Notes: generated by a model from the sequence alone, not told the origin. Shown: positions 6,509 to 14,712, numbered from the stretch's first letter. The stretch: 24,956 nt of DNA from Acidobacteriota bacterium (GCA_026394095.1 JAPKYY010000176.1:1-24956), one strand, 5' to 3'. Numbers and translations: made by a program.

Positions 6509-8703
6509 TGTTGGCTTCCACCCTTGAGGCGGGACCACCAGTCCAACTGCCTCTCGATCTGCATCGCCTCGATCAGCACTCCGCCTGCTTTCGGCCTGGC
6601 AAAGCCAACCGTATGGCTAGGGCTGGGCGGGCCTATGGCAAAAACTCTCGATTCCTGCGGGCTCGTATCTGTAGCAGATCCGGAGTGAATACTATATTTG
6701 ATGCCGTCTGCTAAGAAGATACCTTCGATGCTTACCGATTTTTTCCCATCGCTTCTACTAAAACCGAGCAAGCTAAAAACAAATGGGTCATCATCGGTTC
6801 CGTTCTTCAGCACAGGCCCATTCAATAAAAATTTGTCGACATTGGTCCATGTCAGCCGAAACAGATTTTCCGGATTGCTGCCAATTGCGGAACCCAGATT
6901 TCGAAGAATCCAAGCGACACTGGAGCCCTGCGAATCGAATTGAACCGTGAAAAAAATACGAGAAGTGCGAACGCCTGGCATGGGCCCGTTATAAAGGATA
7001 GCCTCGGGCAATTGACCTGCCTGAAGCGGGATTCCAATCGGACCTGAAGGCGGTTTCAGGGTTGAGCATGGAGAGGGAAGGCAAGTCCAATTCTTGAGCA
7101 CCTGTTGATCTCCAACAGCCCAGTCAAAAGGTTCCGAGACTAAGGTCGTTGCCTTGTCTTCTGTGGAAACCCAGCGGATCCAGAAGGCCAAAATAAGGGC
7201 GGCCGCGATCCCTGAAACAATCAGCCACTTGTTCGCCGGAGGCCGCCTGGTCAGCTCCGTCCAGAGTGTAGCCAGATCCTGCTGGTTTTTCTCATCGAGG
7301 GTCTTTAGCTCTTCGGCCTCGCGAACAATAGGAATAAAGGGAGCGGCTACGGTTAGCTTGTAGGCGTCTTTGGTAGTGCCGTTGAGGAATCGCCCCACAC
7401 GGCTGGCGCACCCACCAATCTGGGTGTCGTCGAGTCCACTGGCCGTTCCTTGCAGAGTAGAGGCGGCAAGGGCAATCACCTCCAAAGCCTTGCTGATCTG
7501 TTGTGGGTTCATCCGGTCTACAGCGGCCTTGATAAGGGCAGCTTCTTTGCCGCCTTGTTTTCGCAGTTGAAGGAGCTCTTCGCTTAATGTGAGTTGCGGC
7601 TGGCTGCCTTGTTCCTGCTGGGTAGTATCCTGAAACAGCCGGCCATCAGCCACGCGCATGAAGAGGGTGGGTATGCCGGAACCGCTGTCTTTCTTGTTCA
7701 CCAGCGAAGCCCGCGCGATGTTGCAAGCCCGGTCGACAACGCCAGAGGTGAGCAATTCTTTGTAGAAGCGAACCGAGAAATCACGTGCAGTGTCGAGCGC
7801 CACAATGTCCCGCATGGCGACAACAGCGGGCATATCCGCCTTCACCAATTGCAGCCCCAGACCCTGGAAGGCGTCCTCACCACTCCGCGCTGCACTCTGG
7901 CAACTGCACAGAACTGCCAGCCGCAACGCTTTGCCGCCGTCACAACTGGAAATCATACGAGCAAAGTCACGATCGGTTACTTCGTAATCTGTCTCATAGC
8001 CCTGAGCCGCTTCAGAGCTTGCCTTCTCGAGATACAACTCGGCGGTAGGCGCATCTTCCTGCGGGACAAAACGGCCGTGGGCAATCAGATGCAGGATGTG
8101 ATAAGGCTGCTTCTCAACCATTGCGCGATCGAGTTCCTGTTCGATCGCCGTGAGACTGCACGGCCTTGGGACGACACCCACTACACCAGAGTATTTCTTA
8201 ACTGCTTCCTCGATCGCCCGCAGTTCCACGGCGGGATCAAACTGGGGCTGGTCGCCCGGAGCCGCAATCGCTACCAGGACCCTGACCGGGCCTTCGTCCA
8301 CCTCTATCTCGGAGAAGCCGAGTTGGGGAATGGTTCGGGAGAAGGGAGTGTCAGAGTCAGCCGCCAGGACGTTGAAGGGTAGTCCCTGCTCGGTTTCCGG
8401 CTTACGCAGTAATTCCCAGGGGGCCAAATGAAAATGGGGGGCGTCTTCGAAAATGGATAAGCGAACCCGGCGCTTGGGATTTTTGTCGAAAGCGGTCCTC
8501 CAGAAGTCTCGTAACTTACCCTGGAAGAGCCAGTTGTAGAGAGCCTCCCCGGCCTCCTTGTCATCAAGGCCAGCCCAGGAAGGCAGAGGGTTTGCGGCCT
8601 GCTGACAGCTTTTGTTTGCGATGTTTGCCCCGCTCAAGGTAACCGACCCGTCTTTCTCGATTTCGATGTTGAGCATTTCGTAAGAATCGTTAGGGGTCGA
8701 CAT
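6505..8703 (-). CDS. CHAT-domain protease with a transmembrane anchor and C-terminal extracytoplasmic domain
   Basis: A 732-residue protein. Residues about 80-350 form a CHAT (caspase HetF associated with TPRs) domain: APWELL at 94-99, the pseudo-repeat ending in a RTIP motif, HLIAHG with catalytic His209, and LCSCQSA with catalytic Cys268. A helical segment (370-490) leads to one transmembrane helix (493-511, WLIVSGIAAALILAFWIRW). Residues 512-732 form a beta-rich domain resembling a jelly-roll, presumably in the periplasm. There is no signal peptide, so the protease should be cytoplasmic, with the C-terminal domain outside as a possible sensor. The ATG at 8703 gives the first residues that look like domain sequence but lacks a Shine-Dalgarno; an upstream GTG at 8895 is possible. 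The region encoding the C-terminal domain is visibly AT-richer. First gene of the operon with the barrel gene. Confidence 0.85.
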   Translation of the reverse strand: MSTPNDSYEMLNIEIEKDGSVTLSGANIANKSCQQAANPLPSWAGLDDKEAGEALYNWLFQGKLRDFWRTAFDKNPKRRVRLSIFEDAPHFHLAPWELLRKPETEQGLPFNVLAADSDTPFSRTIPQLGFSEIEVDEGPVRVLVAIAAPGDQPQFDPAVELRAIEEAVKKYSGVVGVVPRPCSLTAIEQELDRAMVEKQPYHILHLIAHGRFVPQEDAPTAELYLEKASSEAAQGYETDYEVTDRDFARMISSCDGGKALRLAVLCSCQSAARSGEDAFQGLGLQLVKADMPAVVAMRDIVALDTARDFSVRFYKELLTSGVVDRACNIARASLVNKKDSGSGIPTLFMRVADGRLFQDTTQQEQGSQPQLTLSEELLQLRKQGGKEAALIKAAVDRMNPQQISKALEVIALAASTLQGTASGLDDTQIGGCASRVGRFLNGTTKDAYKLTVAAPFIPIVREAEELKTLDEKNQQDLATLWTELTRRPPANKWLIVSGIAAALILAFWIRWVSTEDKATTLVSEPFDWAVGDQQVLKNWTCLPSPCSTLKPPSGPIGIPLQAGQLPEAILYNGPMPGVRTSRIFFTVQFDSQGSSVAWILRNLGSAIGSNPENLFRLTWTNVDKFLLNGPVLKNGTDDDPFVFSLLGFSRSDGKKSVSIEGIFLADGIKYSIHSGSATDTSPQESRVFAIGPPSPSHTVGFARPKAGGVLIEAMQIERQLDWWSRLKGGSQQ

Positions 8704-8738
8704 AGGAGGGCGGGGATACCGGCTTTGTATTGGTTTGG

Positions 8739-8744
8739 ATTGTA
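8739..8744 (-). promoter_or_regulatory. Weak -10 candidate upstream of the CHAT operon
   Basis: Read on the minus strand, TACAAT lies about 35 bases before the chosen CHAT start codon. No convincing -35 box is present at 16-18 bases. The position is right for the operon promoter, but the assignment rests on one hexamer. Confidence 0.2.
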
Positions 8745-8799
8745 ACATCTCTCCCATGCGGGCGCGGCTGAGTTTTCCACTTCCCTTTCCAAAACTACC

Positions 8800-8826
8800 T
8801 AAGACTTTCTGTGGTCGATTCGATAA
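8800..8826 (+). promoter_or_regulatory. Sigma-28 (FliA)-like promoter candidate upstream of cheW
   Basis: TAAGACTT at 8800-8807 and TTCGATAA at 8819-8826 are separated by 11 bases. The flagellar sigma-28 consensus is TAAAGTTT-N11-GCCGATAA, so 5 of 8 and 6 of 8 positions match, with correct spacing. Initiation near 8833 would give a leader of about 100 bases before cheW. Sigma-28 often transcribes chemotaxis genes, which fits the context; no flagellar genes are in the window. Confidence 0.4.
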
Positions 8827-8930
8827 GGCAAAGGAAGCAGGATGTGCGCTGGTTTGCGGCGTCTGAATCACCCGGTTGGATCCGGGAGAATCCACACTCG
8901 GCCTTGAGCTGGAGAAAAAGGAATTTCACT

Positions 8931-9440
8931 ATGTCTACGGCAGTATTGGCGACCCCGACACGGACAAAAGAAGAGCGGGCAGGCAAGTATCTAGCATTCC
9001 ATCTGGGCCCGGAAGAATTCGGGATTCAGGTGCTGAAGGTGCGGGAGATTATGGGGATCCAGGAAATTACAGCTGTGCCACATACTCCACTGCACACCAA
9101 AGGAGTAATCAACCTTCGCGGAAAGGTGATTCCAGTTGTGGACTTGCGTTTGAAGTTCGGGATGCCGGAAGTGGCATATACGCAAAGGACCTGCATCATC
9201 GTGACCGAGGTTGAGGGAGAATCCGGGCCGATGATGATAGGCGCAGTAGTGGACGGGGTAAGCGAAGTTCTGAATCTGGCCGTGGCTGACATTGAAGACA
9301 CGCCGGATTTTGGAGGGGACGTTGCAACTACAGGCCTGCTGGGAATGGCCAAAGTGAAGGGAAAAGTGAAGATCCTGCTCGACATCGATCACGTGATGAC
9401 GCATCAGGACCTCAACGAATTGGGCAAGTTGTTGAGCTAG
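8931..9440 (+). CDS. cheW: Chemotaxis coupling protein CheW
   Basis: A 169-residue single-domain CheW, which bridges chemoreceptors and the kinase CheA in the signalling array. The characteristic order is visible: YLAFHLGPEEFGIQVLKVREI, then IPHTP-like TAVPHTP, then GVINLRGKVIPVVDLRLKFG at 58-77, then the second beta subdomain ending in LLDIDHVM. The ATG at 8931 is preceded by AAGGA with 8-base spacing; an upstream in-frame ATG at 8811 would add 40 residues of unrelated sequence and is not chosen. It is the first gene of the che operon, 61 bases before cheA. Confidence 0.95.
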   Translation: MSTAVLATPTRTKEERAGKYLAFHLGPEEFGIQVLKVREIMGIQEITAVPHTPLHTKGVINLRGKVIPVVDLRLKFGMPEVAYTQRTCIIVTEVEGESGPMMIGAVVDGVSEVLNLAVADIEDTPDFGGDVATTGLLGMAKVKGKVKILLDIDHVMTHQDLNELGKLLS

Positions 9441-9501
9441 GCGGGACAACTCAAGGCAGGCGCGAGCGGACACCACATCCATGGGGAAAGAAGAATCTGG
9501 A

Positions 9502-11470
9502 ATGAATTCGACTGAAGTAGAAGCACTGCTGGAGCGTGCAGCAACGCAAATCATGCTGGGCGAGAATGCCGAGACGGTTGCTACGCTTGCGCTCTTGAGC
9601 AGCATCTCGATTCCAGCTGAGGCTATGCAGCTGGTTGTGGAATTGCACGCTGTGGCAAAAGACAACGTCTCGGAGGAGAACCAGTGGGAGGATGAAGCGA
9701 GCCGGGCGCGGGTTGAGCAGGGGCTGGACCGGCTCAGGCAGATTCTCTCGGACTCAGCAAAAGGCAACGATCCTGTCGCGCAGAGGGTGGCAACGCCAGC
9801 ACAAGCTACATCGAGCGCACTCAACCAGGATCCGGAGCTGGTTGGAGACTTCATTCTTGAGGCGCGTGAACACCTGCAGACAGTCGAATCCGGGCTGCTG
9901 ATTCTCGAAAAAGAACCAACGAATCCAGAAACGCTGAACGCCGTTTTTCGCAGTTTCCACACCATCAAGGGCTTGGCTGGTTTCCTGGAATTCGCCCATA
10001 TCCAGGCCGTATCGCACGAGGTAGAAACGATTCTCGATCTGGCTCGTACGGGGCAGTTGGTGTTGAGTCCGAATCTGGTGGATTTGACGCTCGAGAGCGC
10101 GGATTTTGTGGGCAAGGAAGTTTTGCGGATTGAATCGCAGTTACACGGGCAGGATCCGGGTGAGGAGCAAGACCCGTGGTCGTTGCTGGACCGGGTAAGG
10201 AAGGTAATCGCTGGAGATCACTCGGCATCGGCAGAACCAAAAATCGAGACGCCGGCCAGGGTGGATGGGCCAAAGCCTGCGGCGCCGACGCCAGCTGTGG
10301 CTTCTGTAGCTCCAGTAGCTTCAGTAACCCCAGTGGCTTCTGTAAACCCGGTGGTTGAAGTGCCCCAACCCGAGATTGCCGCCAAGACAGCTGAGGAATC
10401 TGCGCCGGCAGGTACGGCAACAAGCCAGGATGCCAAGGCAAAGAAGGCAGTAGCGACCGACACACATGCGATTCGCGTAGACACAGCAAAGCTCGATTAC
10501 CTGCTCGACATGGTAGGCGAAATGGTGATCGCCGAATCGATGGTGCGTCTGGATCCGGATTTGAGTGGAACCAAGAACACGCGTTTACAAAGGAATTTGA
10601 ACCAGTTGCGCCGGGTGACCGAGGAAGTGCAGAAGGTCGCAATGGCGACGCGCCTGATCCCGGTAGGAACCTTGTTCCAGCGGGTAAACCGTTTGGTGCG
10701 CGACACCTCACGCAAGGCCGGCAAGATGGCAGATGTTGAGCTTGTAGGCGAAGATACGCAGCTGGACAAGACGATTATCGAGGAACTGACCGACCCAATC
10801 ATGCACATGGTGCGCAACTCGATCGACCATGGCATTGAGGCTCCGGCCGACCGGGTCCAGGCGGGTAAGCCGCAGTCGGGCCGAGTGCAACTCAAAGCCT
10901 ATCGTCAGGCCGACCACATCCAGATTGAGATTGTCGACGACGGCCGTGGCTTGAACAAAGACAAGATTCTGGCCAAGGCGCGCGAGCGGGGTCTGGTGGG
11001 AGACACAGTGAACATGACCGACTCAGAGATCTTCCAGTTGATCTTTGAGCCGGGCTTCTCGACTGCCGAAAAAGTAACTGACATTTCAGGCCGCGGCGTA
11101 GGGATGGATGTCGTGAAAAAGCAGATTCAGAAGCTGCGCGGCAAGATCGAAATCAAGTCCACACAAGGCGAGGGACCCACGTTTTATCTGAAGTTGCCGC
11201 TGACCCTGGCCATTGTCGATGGGCTGGTGGTTGGAGTGGGAAAAGAGCGCTACATTCTGCCCATTTGTCCTGATGGTGGATGAATTTATCGGCAAGCAGG
11301 AAGTGGTGATCAAGAGCCTCGGGGCAAGCATCAAGAACACGCCTGGAATTGCTGGCGGAGCCATCCTCGGTGACGGCCGCGTGGGGCTGATCCTTGACCT
11401 CGAAGCAATCTATGTCGAACGAAGCAAAAGAGCCGAAATCATCAAGGAAAGCCTGCTGACCGCATGCTGA
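9502..11470 (+). pseudogene. cheA: Chemotaxis histidine kinase CheA, disrupted by an internal deletion with frameshift
   Basis: Autophosphorylating kinase of the chemosensory array. From Met at 9502: an unassigned helical N-terminal region (1-105); HPt domain with phosphorylated His153 (SFHTIKG); an Ala/Pro/Val linker; dimerisation helices (about 325-400); ATPase domain with N-box Asn439 (HMVRNSIDHG), G1 DDGRG (479-483) and G2 GRGVGMDVV (530-538). The C-terminal CheW-like domain starts (LAIVDGLVV...YILP), then frame 1 hits TGA at 11281-11283. The true C-terminus continues in frame 2 (VLMVDEFIGKQEVVIKSLG to 11470). Compared with known CheA, about 60 residues are missing at roughly 11261-11268. 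The loss should break coupling to CheW and receptors. Met at 9481 is an alternative start without a Shine-Dalgarno; the 9502 start follows a purine-rich stretch. cheR overlaps its end. Confidence 0.85.
10297..10350 (+). repeat. Three 18-bp tandem repeats in the CheA linker
   Basis: Three consecutive 18-base units encode VASVAP, VASVTP and VASVNP (CheA residues 266-283), differing by a few bases each. They lie in the flexible linker between the HPt domain and the dimerisation domain. Such units can vary in copy number between strains by slippage without breaking frame. Confidence 0.7.
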
Positions 11471-12112
11471 AAGAATCCACCAGCAACTACCAGGCAACCC
11501 GGCTCAGCCCAAAGCTCTTTGCGGCGGTAAGGGATTATGCCTACCGCACGGCGGGCATTGAGTTGCAGGACGGCAAGCAGGAAATGGTTGCGGCAAGGAT
11601 ATGGAAGCGGGCGCGAACCCTTGGCTATGATTCGGCCGACGAATATTTTGGTGCCGTCTCGAGGGACAAGAGTGGCGATCTGCAGGTGGATCTGATTGAT
11701 GCCCTGACAACGAACTTCACGAGTTTTTTTAGAGAACCGGCGCACTTTGATTTTTTGCGAAATCAAATATTGCCCAAGCTGCGTGGACGAAATCAGTTCA
11801 CGATCTGGACGGCGGCAAGTTCGAGCGGCGAAGAGCCGTACTCGATTGCCGTAACGTTGATCGAGACTCTTGGCGAAGCTGCGTTTCGACAGGCAAAGAT
11901 TTTTCCCGTTGATCTTTTTGCGGAACATCATGATCTATTTTGACCGCCCGACGCAAGAGCGAGTAGTAGCAGCAATGACGGCAAAGCTCGAGCCTGGGGG
12001 ATACCTTTTTGTAGGGCATTCGGAGAGCTTGAACGGAATTTCACACGCGCTTGAGCATGTACAGGTGGCCATTTATAAAAAAGCGGGACAACTGGAGGAA
12101 CGTAGAGCATGA
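11464..12112 (+). pseudogene. cheR: Chemotaxis methyltransferase CheR, disrupted by an internal deletion with frameshift
   Basis: CheR methylates receptor glutamates using S-adenosylmethionine. The N-terminal part is intact in frame 1: helical CheR-N domain (about 12-75), TTNFTSFFREP (82-92) and the SAM-site strand IWTAASSSGEEPYSIA (114-129). Shortly after FRQAKI it runs into a stop at 11943. The C-terminus is in frame 2: FPLIFLRNIMIYFDRPTQ and the closing GGYLFVGHSES to 12112. Against known CheR about 80 residues are absent, including the ATDIS-type SAM-binding segment, at roughly 11897-11906. As read, the enzyme cannot bind cofactor. The ATG at 11464 overlaps the cheA stop by 7 bases. Sequence on both sides is well conserved, so the lesion is recent or an assembly error. 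Confidence 0.85.
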
Positions 12113-12140
12113 GAAGTCTAAATAAGGATGGGGAGAGCCT

Positions 12141-12635
12141 ATGTTAGCGGTCGGCGTTGGGGATATGAAGGTGAGCGCCAAGCAGGAAGAAACTCTGGTG
12201 ACTTATGGCCTTGGCTCATGCATAGGCGTAACAATCTGGGATCCGGTGAGCCGGGTGGGAGGTCTGCTTCATTTCATGTTGCCTGAATCGCAGAACGATC
12301 CCGTTAAGGCCAAAGACCATCCTGCGCTTTATGCAGACACCGGAATCCCATTGCTCTTCAAGAGTGCCTATCAGTTGGGTGCAGACAAGAAGAGACTTCT
12401 GGTTAGGGTGGCTGGAGGGGCGCAGGTGCTGGATGGCGATGGAGTATTCAACATCGGCAAGCGCAATTACCTGGCAATGAAAAAGATTTTTTGGAAAGCC
12501 GGAGTTATGATTCACGCCGAAGAGGTGGGGAGTAACATTTCAAGAACTTTGCGTCTCGAGGTCGGGACGGGAAAACTGCTTTTGCAGGAAGCCGGGGAGG
12601 AAGCGCGCGAGCTGGGTCTTCAGCGTTGCGCCTAA
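12141..12635 (+). CDS. cheD: Chemoreceptor glutamine deamidase CheD
   Basis: A 164-residue CheD, which deamidates receptor glutamines and binds CheC/CheX-type phosphatases in other bacteria. The catalytic Cys27 lies in GLGSCIGV and His44 in GGLLHFMLP, with the VRVAGGAQVLDG and FNIGKRNY motifs following, as in the family. The length is normal. The ATG at 12141 is preceded by GGGGAGAG with a short spacer. It follows cheR by 28 bases. It could act on the receptor at 15180. Confidence 0.95.
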   Translation: MLAVGVGDMKVSAKQEETLVTYGLGSCIGVTIWDPVSRVGGLLHFMLPESQNDPVKAKDHPALYADTGIPLLFKSAYQLGADKKRLLVRVAGGAQVLDGDGVFNIGKRNYLAMKKIFWKAGVMIHAEEVGSNISRTLRLEVGTGKLLLQEAGEEARELGLQRCA

Positions 12636-12689
12636 GCCAATGAAGCAATACAAAGTTGAGCCAGGCAGGAATGAAAGGAAACAACTCTA

Positions 12690-13133
12690 ATGGCATTCGA
12701 CGTAATGATTGTCGACGATTCTCCGGCGATGCGCCGCTTTATCCGCCGAGTGATCGAAGTATCAGGTTTTGGTGTGGGACGTTATCTCGAGGCCGGCAAT
12801 GGAGAAGAGGCCCTGAAGCAGTTGGAGCATGAATGGGTTGACATTGTGTTGACCGATATCAACATGCCGAGGATGGATGGCGAGGAACTGGTAACGGAAA
12901 TGCGGAAGCAGGATCATCTGATGGCGATTCCCGTCATTGTGATCTCAACAGATGCAACCGAGGCCCGAATCGGCAGGCTCAAGCAATTGGGCGCGCAAGG
13001 CTATGTGACCAAGCCCTTTGCCCCGGAGCGACTGCGAGAAGAGATAGAGACAGTGTTGGGGGTAACTCCAGAAGGCGCACTGGTGGGAGCCGGGATGGGG
13101 ATGGACGGAGGCGATGATGAGTTTAGTTTTTGA
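12690..13133 (+). CDS. cheY: CheY-like single-domain response regulator
   Basis: A 147-residue receiver domain protein that carries the phosphoryl group from CheA. Acidic pocket Asp9/Asp10 (VMIVDDSPAMRR), phospho-acceptor Asp56 (VLTDINMPRMDG), switch Ser86-Thr87 and Lys108 (VTKPF) are all present. About 25 residues beyond the receiver fold form a Gly/Met-rich tail ending DDEFSF, unusual for CheY. The ATG at 12690 follows AAAGGAAA by about 10 bases. The 3' end overlaps cheX by 17 bases, indicating translational coupling with its likely phosphatase. Confidence 0.93.
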   Translation: MAFDVMIVDDSPAMRRFIRRVIEVSGFGVGRYLEAGNGEEALKQLEHEWVDIVLTDINMPRMDGEELVTEMRKQDHLMAIPVIVISTDATEARIGRLKQLGAQGYVTKPFAPERLREEIETVLGVTPEGALVGAGMGMDGGDDEFSF

Positions 13134-13593
13134 TCGGCCCTTATTGAGCGAGCAACTTACGATGGCAGCGACAGAGGTGCTCGAGACGATGTTTTTCGCA
13201 TCTGTAGATACGGCAAGTGATGAGGCTGAATCCCCGGTTGGCGACCGGATTGGTGCCTCGCTGGACTTTCATGGTGCTTGCGCCGGGCGCCTTGCCTTAT
13301 CGCTGGACCGGGCGACAGCCGAGGGTCTGGCATCCAACTTTTTTGGAGGCGTAGGCGAGGGTGGGGCAGAAGAAGATAGCCAATCGGTAATGGTTGAGTT
13401 GACGAATATGGTTTGCGGGGCGATGTTAAGTCACCTCGACCGAAACTCAATTTTTTGTCTGGACACACCAAAGCAGCTTGAACCGGGACAGGAGCCAACA
13501 GGAGAAATCGTTCGAGACCTGAGCCTCGAAGATGGATTGCTGCGGTTGGCCTTTTCCCTGCAGGAATCAGCGCCAAAGGTGGATGCGCATTAA
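13117..13593 (+). CDS. cheX: CheX-type chemotaxis phosphatase
   Basis: A 158-residue CheC/CheX/FliY-family protein that would dephosphorylate CheY-P. The family catalytic motif ExxN is seen as Glu94-Leu-Thr-Asn97 followed by MVCG in a helix, with flanking strands of the CheX fold (GASLDFHGACAGRLAL, about 46-63). I prefer the ATG at 13117 because GGAGG ends 5 bases before it; the adjacent ATG at 13114 is only 2 bases from it. It starts inside cheY and its TAA directly abuts the ATG of cheB. CheC is less likely because only one catalytic motif is present. Confidence 0.82.
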   Translation: MSLVFDRPLLSEQLTMAATEVLETMFFASVDTASDEAESPVGDRIGASLDFHGACAGRLALSLDRATAEGLASNFFGGVGEGGAEEDSQSVMVELTNMVCGAMLSHLDRNSIFCLDTPKQLEPGQEPTGEIVRDLSLEDGLLRLAFSLQESAPKVDAH

Positions 13594-14712
13594 ATGTCAC
13601 TGTCAGCAAGCCAGACCGGCCGCCCCATTCGCGTCCTGATCGTGGATGACTCAGCTGTTGTGCGTCGATTGCTGAGTGAGGCATTGTCCGGACAGCCAGA
13701 CATCGAAGTAGTCGGGACAGCACCTGATCCCTTTGTCGCTCGCGACAAGATTCTTGAGCTGAGTCCGGACGTGCTCACCCTCGACATCGAGATGCCGCGC
13801 ATGAATGGACTCACCTTCCTCAAGCGTGTAATGCACTACCAGCCGATGCCGGTAATTATCATTAGCTCGCTTGGGCAGGCGGGATGTTCGGCCTCGGTTG
13901 AGGCGCTTCGACTTGGGGCAGTGGACGTGTTGGCAAAGCCACATGGCCCATATTCTGTAGGCGAGCTCAGTGCCCAATTGGCCGGGAAAGTACGCCTTGC
14001 GGCGGCAGCTCAGGTGCGGCGAGACCCGGCAGCGCGAAGAGAAACCGGGCTAGCGAGTCTGCCCCCCAGAGGCGCCTCGGGCGCCTGGTGCCGTCATCTG
14101 GTGGCGATTGGATCCTCAACGGGCGGCACACAAGCGGTGGAAGCTGTACTGCAGGGATTTGGGGCAGATTGCCCGCCAATTGTCGTAGCGCAACATATCC
14201 CTTCAGGCTTCAGCAGGGCTTTTGCCAAGCGGCTCAATGAGGCTTTACCAATGGAAGTAAAAGAAGCCGAAGACGGCGATGCTGTGTCTGCTGGCAGAGT
14301 GCTGATTGCCCCTGGCAATTTTCACATGCTGGTCAAGAAGCAGGGCGGGGCCTACTCGGTGATGGTAAAAGACGGCCCGCTGGTTTGCTATCAGCGGCCG
14401 AGTGTAGATGTTCTGTTTGGATCGGTTGCACAAGCGGCGGGGCCGGACAGTGTGGCGGTGATTCTGACAGGCATGGGAAGCGACGGTGCGCTTGGGATGA
14501 AGCGGATCCGGGATGCAGGTGGCTGGACGATTGCACAGGACGAAGCAAGTTGTGTGGTCTACGGCATGCCGCGGGAAGCAGTGAAGGCAAATGGGGTCGA
14601 AGAATCGGTCAGTCTGAGCCGGATCTCGGCGGCCATCGACGAGGGGCTGAAGAAGCCGCGTAAGTCAGCGGTAAGTTCAGCACTACCCTACCAAAAATCT
14701 TCGGCGATTTAG
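13594..14712 (+). CDS. cheB: Chemotaxis methylesterase/deamidase CheB
   Basis: A 372-residue CheB with both standard domains. The receiver (10-125) has Asp18/Asp19, phospho-acceptor Asp64 (TLDIEMPRMNG) and Lys115. The methylesterase domain (about 165-355) has the Ser-His-Asp triad: Ser175 in IGSSTGG, His201 in AQHIPSGF and Asp297 in GMGSDGA. It removes the methyl groups that CheR adds to receptors, providing adaptation. The start abuts the cheX stop with no gap; AAAGGTGG lies upstream within cheX. It is complete, in contrast to cheA and cheR. Confidence 0.97.
   Translation: MSLSASQTGRPIRVLIVDDSAVVRRLLSEALSGQPDIEVVGTAPDPFVARDKILELSPDVLTLDIEMPRMNGLTFLKRVMHYQPMPVIIISSLGQAGCSASVEALRLGAVDVLAKPHGPYSVGELSAQLAGKVRLAAAAQVRRDPAARRETGLASLPPRGASGAWCRHLVAIGSSTGGTQAVEAVLQGFGADCPPIVVAQHIPSGFSRAFAKRLNEALPMEVKEAEDGDAVSAGRVLIAPGNFHMLVKKQGGAYSVMVKDGPLVCYQRPSVDVLFGSVAQAAGPDSVAVILTGMGSDGALGMKRIRDAGGWTIAQDEASCVVYGMPREAVKANGVEESVSLSRISAAIDEGLKKPRKSAVSSALPYQKSSAI

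Noticed and set aside
7594..8382. Open frame of 262 codons on the plus strand opposite the CHAT gene
   Set aside because: The minus strand carries the conserved CHAT catalytic motifs; the plus frame has no family features.
8704..8895. Longer CHAT protein starting at GTG 8895
   Set aside because: The extra 64 residues look non-coding and run into the intergenic region holding the cheW promoter; the ATG at 8703 begins domain-like sequence. The choice is not certain.
8991..10115. Open frame of 374 codons on the minus strand opposite cheW and cheA
   Set aside because: Ser/Cys-rich shadow translation of two conserved genes.
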